This document shows positions 15,123-17,062 of a stretch of 17,062 nucleotides of DNA, in pieces. The stretch spans positions 1 through 17,062 of the forward strand of contig JBKPRU010000327.1 of NCBI GenBank assembly GCA_046734675.1, in the 5' to 3' direction. The position numbers were made by a program, and so were the translations under genes. This DNA is from QHWT01 sp046734675 (GTDB lineage Bacteria; Acidobacteriota; Vicinamibacteria; Vicinamibacterales; 2-12-FULL-66-21). A model generated the notes under the pieces. The model worked only from the letters and a program-made list of their open reading frames with translations. It made no database searches and had not been told where the DNA came from. Numbering within the stretch: position 1 is the first letter of the stretch; every line of letters begins with the position of its first letter.

Positions 15123-16967
15123 TCAGGGACGGACCGCCGCGAGGAGGCGCGCGACTTCGGGTCGCTGGGGCGCGTTCGCGGGCAGACGGCGGAGCAGTTC
15201 TTCGGCTTCCCGCGCCGCGTCCGCTCGTCGTCCGAGCCGTGCGAACGCGATCGCCAGAGAGAAGCGCCCCTGATGAAGATCCGGGTCGAGCGAGAGCGCG
15301 CGTTCGAGCGGTGGGACCCCTTCGGCGGGATGACCGCCGTCCGACAGGGCGATCCCGAGATTGGCGAGGACGACGGGGTTGTCGGGTTCGAGTGAGGCGG
15401 CCTGTTTGAGCGTGCGCGCTGCCGTCTCCCGATCGCCCGCACTCATTGCGCACCCCGCCAGGCCGAGGTGCGCGTCGACGCTCGGCAGATGCTCTGCGAT
15501 CGCGGCGCGGAACTCCGCGATGGCCTGCGGGCACTTCGCCTGCGCGGACAGGACGTAGCCGAGCCGCACGTGGGCCTGCGGGTTGTTCGGATCCTGTTTG
15601 AGGATGTCGCGCAGCGCGCGCTCGAGCGCGGCACCCTGCAGCTCGCCCGATGTCACCTCCGCGAGGCGTGCGGCCAACGCCTTGCGATCTTTCGGGTCGG
15701 GCCGATCGCCTGCCGGTGTCGGTCGCCCCGAGGCATAGCCGAGTGCCTGCAGCCGCGCGAGCGCGTCGCGGTCAATCGCGGCGCCGTTCGACGCGAGCGT
15801 CGCCGGCGAGATTGCATCGACGCGCCGCGCCAGCTCCGACGCGCGCGACGCTTCAGTGTCGATCACGTTCTCCAATTCTTCCGGATCGCGCTCGAGGTCG
15901 TAGAGCTCCGCCTTCGGCGCGGCGACGTACTTCCATCGTCCCTCGCGCAGCGTGCGCAGCGGGCTCCAGCCGAAATCGAACAGCGGCGCGAACGACTCAG
16001 CGTAGAGCGCGCGCGCTTTGAGCGCGGAGGCACCGAGCGCAGGGGACAGATCGATGCCGTCGGCATCGAATGCGGGGCCGCCGGTGCGCGCCGCGATGGT
16101 CGGCGCGAGATCGACGAGCGACACGGCATCCTCGGACACCTGTCCGACGGCGACGCCCGGTCCGGCGACGATCAGCGGCACCCGCAATGTCGTGTCGTAG
16201 GTGAACACGCTGTGGCTGATCTCGCCGTGCTCGCCGAACGCCTCGCCGTGATCCGCGGCCGCGACGATGAGCGTCTCCGCGCGCGCGTCGCCTAACGCGG
16301 CGACGACACGGCCGGCCTGGTTATCCGCTTCGGCGATCTCGTCGTCATATCGTGCGCTCATCGGGCGCGTGCGTTCGAAGGCCTGACCGTATGGCGCGTG
16401 CGGCTCGAAGAAGTGCACCCAGACGAAGAAACGCTGCTGGCGATGTTCGTTGAGCCACGCGATCGCTTCGTCGGCGACCGCGCGCCCCGGACGCTCGTTC
16501 GCGGGCCGTCCATCGTTGCCGCGGGGCATCCGATCTCCGTAAGTCTGGAACCCTTTGATCAGCCCGAAGCGGCGATCGAGCGGGAAGGCCGCCACGAACG
16601 CAGCGGTCGCGAAGTCGTGCCGCGCGAGTGTTTCGGCGATGGTTGGCGTCGCGGGATCGACGCGGATGCCGTTGTGCCGCGCGCCGTGGCCGGGCGGGTA
16701 GCGTCCGGTCATGATGCTCGCGTGCGACGTGAGAGTAATCGGCGCGGCCGCATACGCCGCGTCGAACCGCACGCCCGCCCGCGCCAGCCCGTCGAGTGTC
16801 GGCGTGCGCGCCGCACCGTAGCCGTACGCGCCCACTCGATCTGCGCGCAGCGTGTCGATGGTGATGAGGAGGACATTGCGCGTCGACGTCGGCGTCGCCG
16901 GAGGCGTCGAGCCGCGCGAGCACGAGGCCAGCAGCAGCGAGAGCGATAGGATGTAGAGGCGCGGCAC
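15123..16967 (-). CDS. Sulfatase-fold lipoprotein with C-terminal TPR domain
   Basis: The 614-residue protein has a clear lipoprotein signal: YILSLSLLLASC with lipobox LASC and Cys16, so it is anchored to a membrane. The alkaline-phosphatase-superfamily domain (about 30-370) shows TIDTLRADRVGAYGYG (Asp38), PITLTSHASIMTG (76-88), HFFEPHAPYG and ADHGEAFGEHGE (Asp239, His240) with His252. The residue at the formylglycine position is Thr78 (T-L-T-S-H), so maturation to a sulfatase is not expected; a phosphodiesterase or transferase role is more likely. TPRs occupy about 435-610 (for example NPQAHVRLGYVLSAQ and NPVVLANLGIALSDGG). It is a paralogue of the protein at 9041-11068. The start is a GTG at 16965-16967 with no strong Shine-Dalgarno. 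It is divergent from a DUF1835 gene with only 19 bp between start codons. Confidence 0.88.
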   Translation of the reverse strand: MPRLYILSLSLLLASCSRGSTPPATPTSTRNVLLITIDTLRADRVGAYGYGAARTPTLDGLARAGVRFDAAYAAAPITLTSHASIMTGRYPPGHGARHNGIRVDPATPTIAETLARHDFATAAFVAAFPLDRRFGLIKGFQTYGDRMPRGNDGRPANERPGRAVADEAIAWLNEHRQQRFFVWVHFFEPHAPYGQAFERTRPMSARYDDEIAEADNQAGRVVAALGDARAETLIVAAADHGEAFGEHGEISHSVFTYDTTLRVPLIVAGPGVAVGQVSEDAVSLVDLAPTIAARTGGPAFDADGIDLSPALGASALKARALYAESFAPLFDFGWSPLRTLREGRWKYVAAPKAELYDLERDPEELENVIDTEASRASELARRVDAISPATLASNGAAIDRDALARLQALGYASGRPTPAGDRPDPKDRKALAARLAEVTSGELQGAALERALRDILKQDPNNPQAHVRLGYVLSAQAKCPQAIAEFRAAIAEHLPSVDAHLGLAGCAMSAGDRETAARTLKQAASLEPDNPVVLANLGIALSDGGHPAEGVPPLERALSLDPDLHQGRFSLAIAFARLGRRADAAREAEELLRRLPANAPQRPEVARLLAAVRP

Positions 16968-16978
16968 CGAGGACCTGA

Positions 16979-16984
16979 ATTATC
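16979..16984 (-). promoter_or_regulatory. Possible -10 box (GATAAT) for the sulfatase-fold lipoprotein gene
   Basis: GATAAT on the minus strand matches 5/6 of the -10 consensus and lies 11 nt before the GTG. It would give a transcript with a leader of only a few bases. No convincing -35 is seen, and it overlaps the spacer of the divergent gene. Confidence 0.25.
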
Positions 16985-16986
16985 CC

Positions 16987-17062
16987 ATGAGGATTGTGCA
17001 CATCACCAACGGCGACTCTACGCGCCTCGGGCTCGAGCGCTCGAGTGTGCCCGGCACGTTCC
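16987..17062 (+). CDS. DUF1835 domain protein, N-terminal 25 residues (runs off the right edge)
   Basis: The reading frame starts at ATG 16987 and opens MRIVHITNGDSTRLGLERSS followed by VPGTF. The pattern 'HITNGDS...L......PG' matches the N-terminus of DUF1835 proteins, a family of unknown biochemical function that normally continues with a 'DPL..GPVP' segment outside this window. GAGGA at 16969-16973 may serve as a distant ribosome binding site. The gene is divergent from the sulfatase-fold lipoprotein gene over 19 bp. Identification rests on few residues. Confidence 0.65.
   Translation, partial: MRIVHITNGDSTRLGLERSSVPGTF

Overview
The window is about 17 kb of GC-rich bacterial chromosome. 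It holds ten complete protein genes and one partial gene at each edge. I see no tRNA, rRNA, CRISPR array, insertion sequence or phage gene. The gene set suggests Acidobacteriota, most likely the Vicinamibacteria side. The main clues are a roughly 980-residue TonB-dependent receptor with an N-terminal carboxypeptidase-regulatory-like domain, two secreted sulfatase-fold proteins with C-terminal TPRs, and a class II photolyase. This placement is inferred from gene content alone.

Left block (1-4700, leftward): a truncated gene at the edge, a class II CPD photolyase, and 8 bp upstream of it a large secreted phospholipase-D-like protein with fibronectin-III and lectin-like modules. A near-perfect 61-bp hairpin followed by a U-rich run sits on the photolyase start codon. 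The PLD-like gene has a good -10 box and an apparent leader of about 200 nt rich in hairpins.

Middle block: a rightward pair, an ArsR-HTH/SAM-methyltransferase fusion (SahR-like) and ahcY (S-adenosylhomocysteine hydrolase), forms a probable SAH-recycling operon. An inverted repeat covers the regulator's start codon. A convergent, hairpin-rich spacer follows. Next is a leftward pair: a secreted alpha/beta hydrolase with an Asp in the nucleophile position, then a DUF2461 protein.

Right block: a rightward sulfatase-fold/TPR protein, a convergent small exported protein, the TonB-dependent receptor with a strong intrinsic terminator, and a second leftward sulfatase-fold/TPR lipoprotein. Both sulfatase-fold proteins carry Thr where true sulfatases have the formylglycine Cys or Ser. 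The receptor leader contains a terminator hairpin just before the ribosome binding site, plus an upstream segment able to form a competing antiterminator. The start of a DUF1835 gene closes the window.

The most unusual features are RNA-level: the hairpin on the photolyase start, the receptor attenuator, and the structured PLD leader. No single new multi-gene system is evident.
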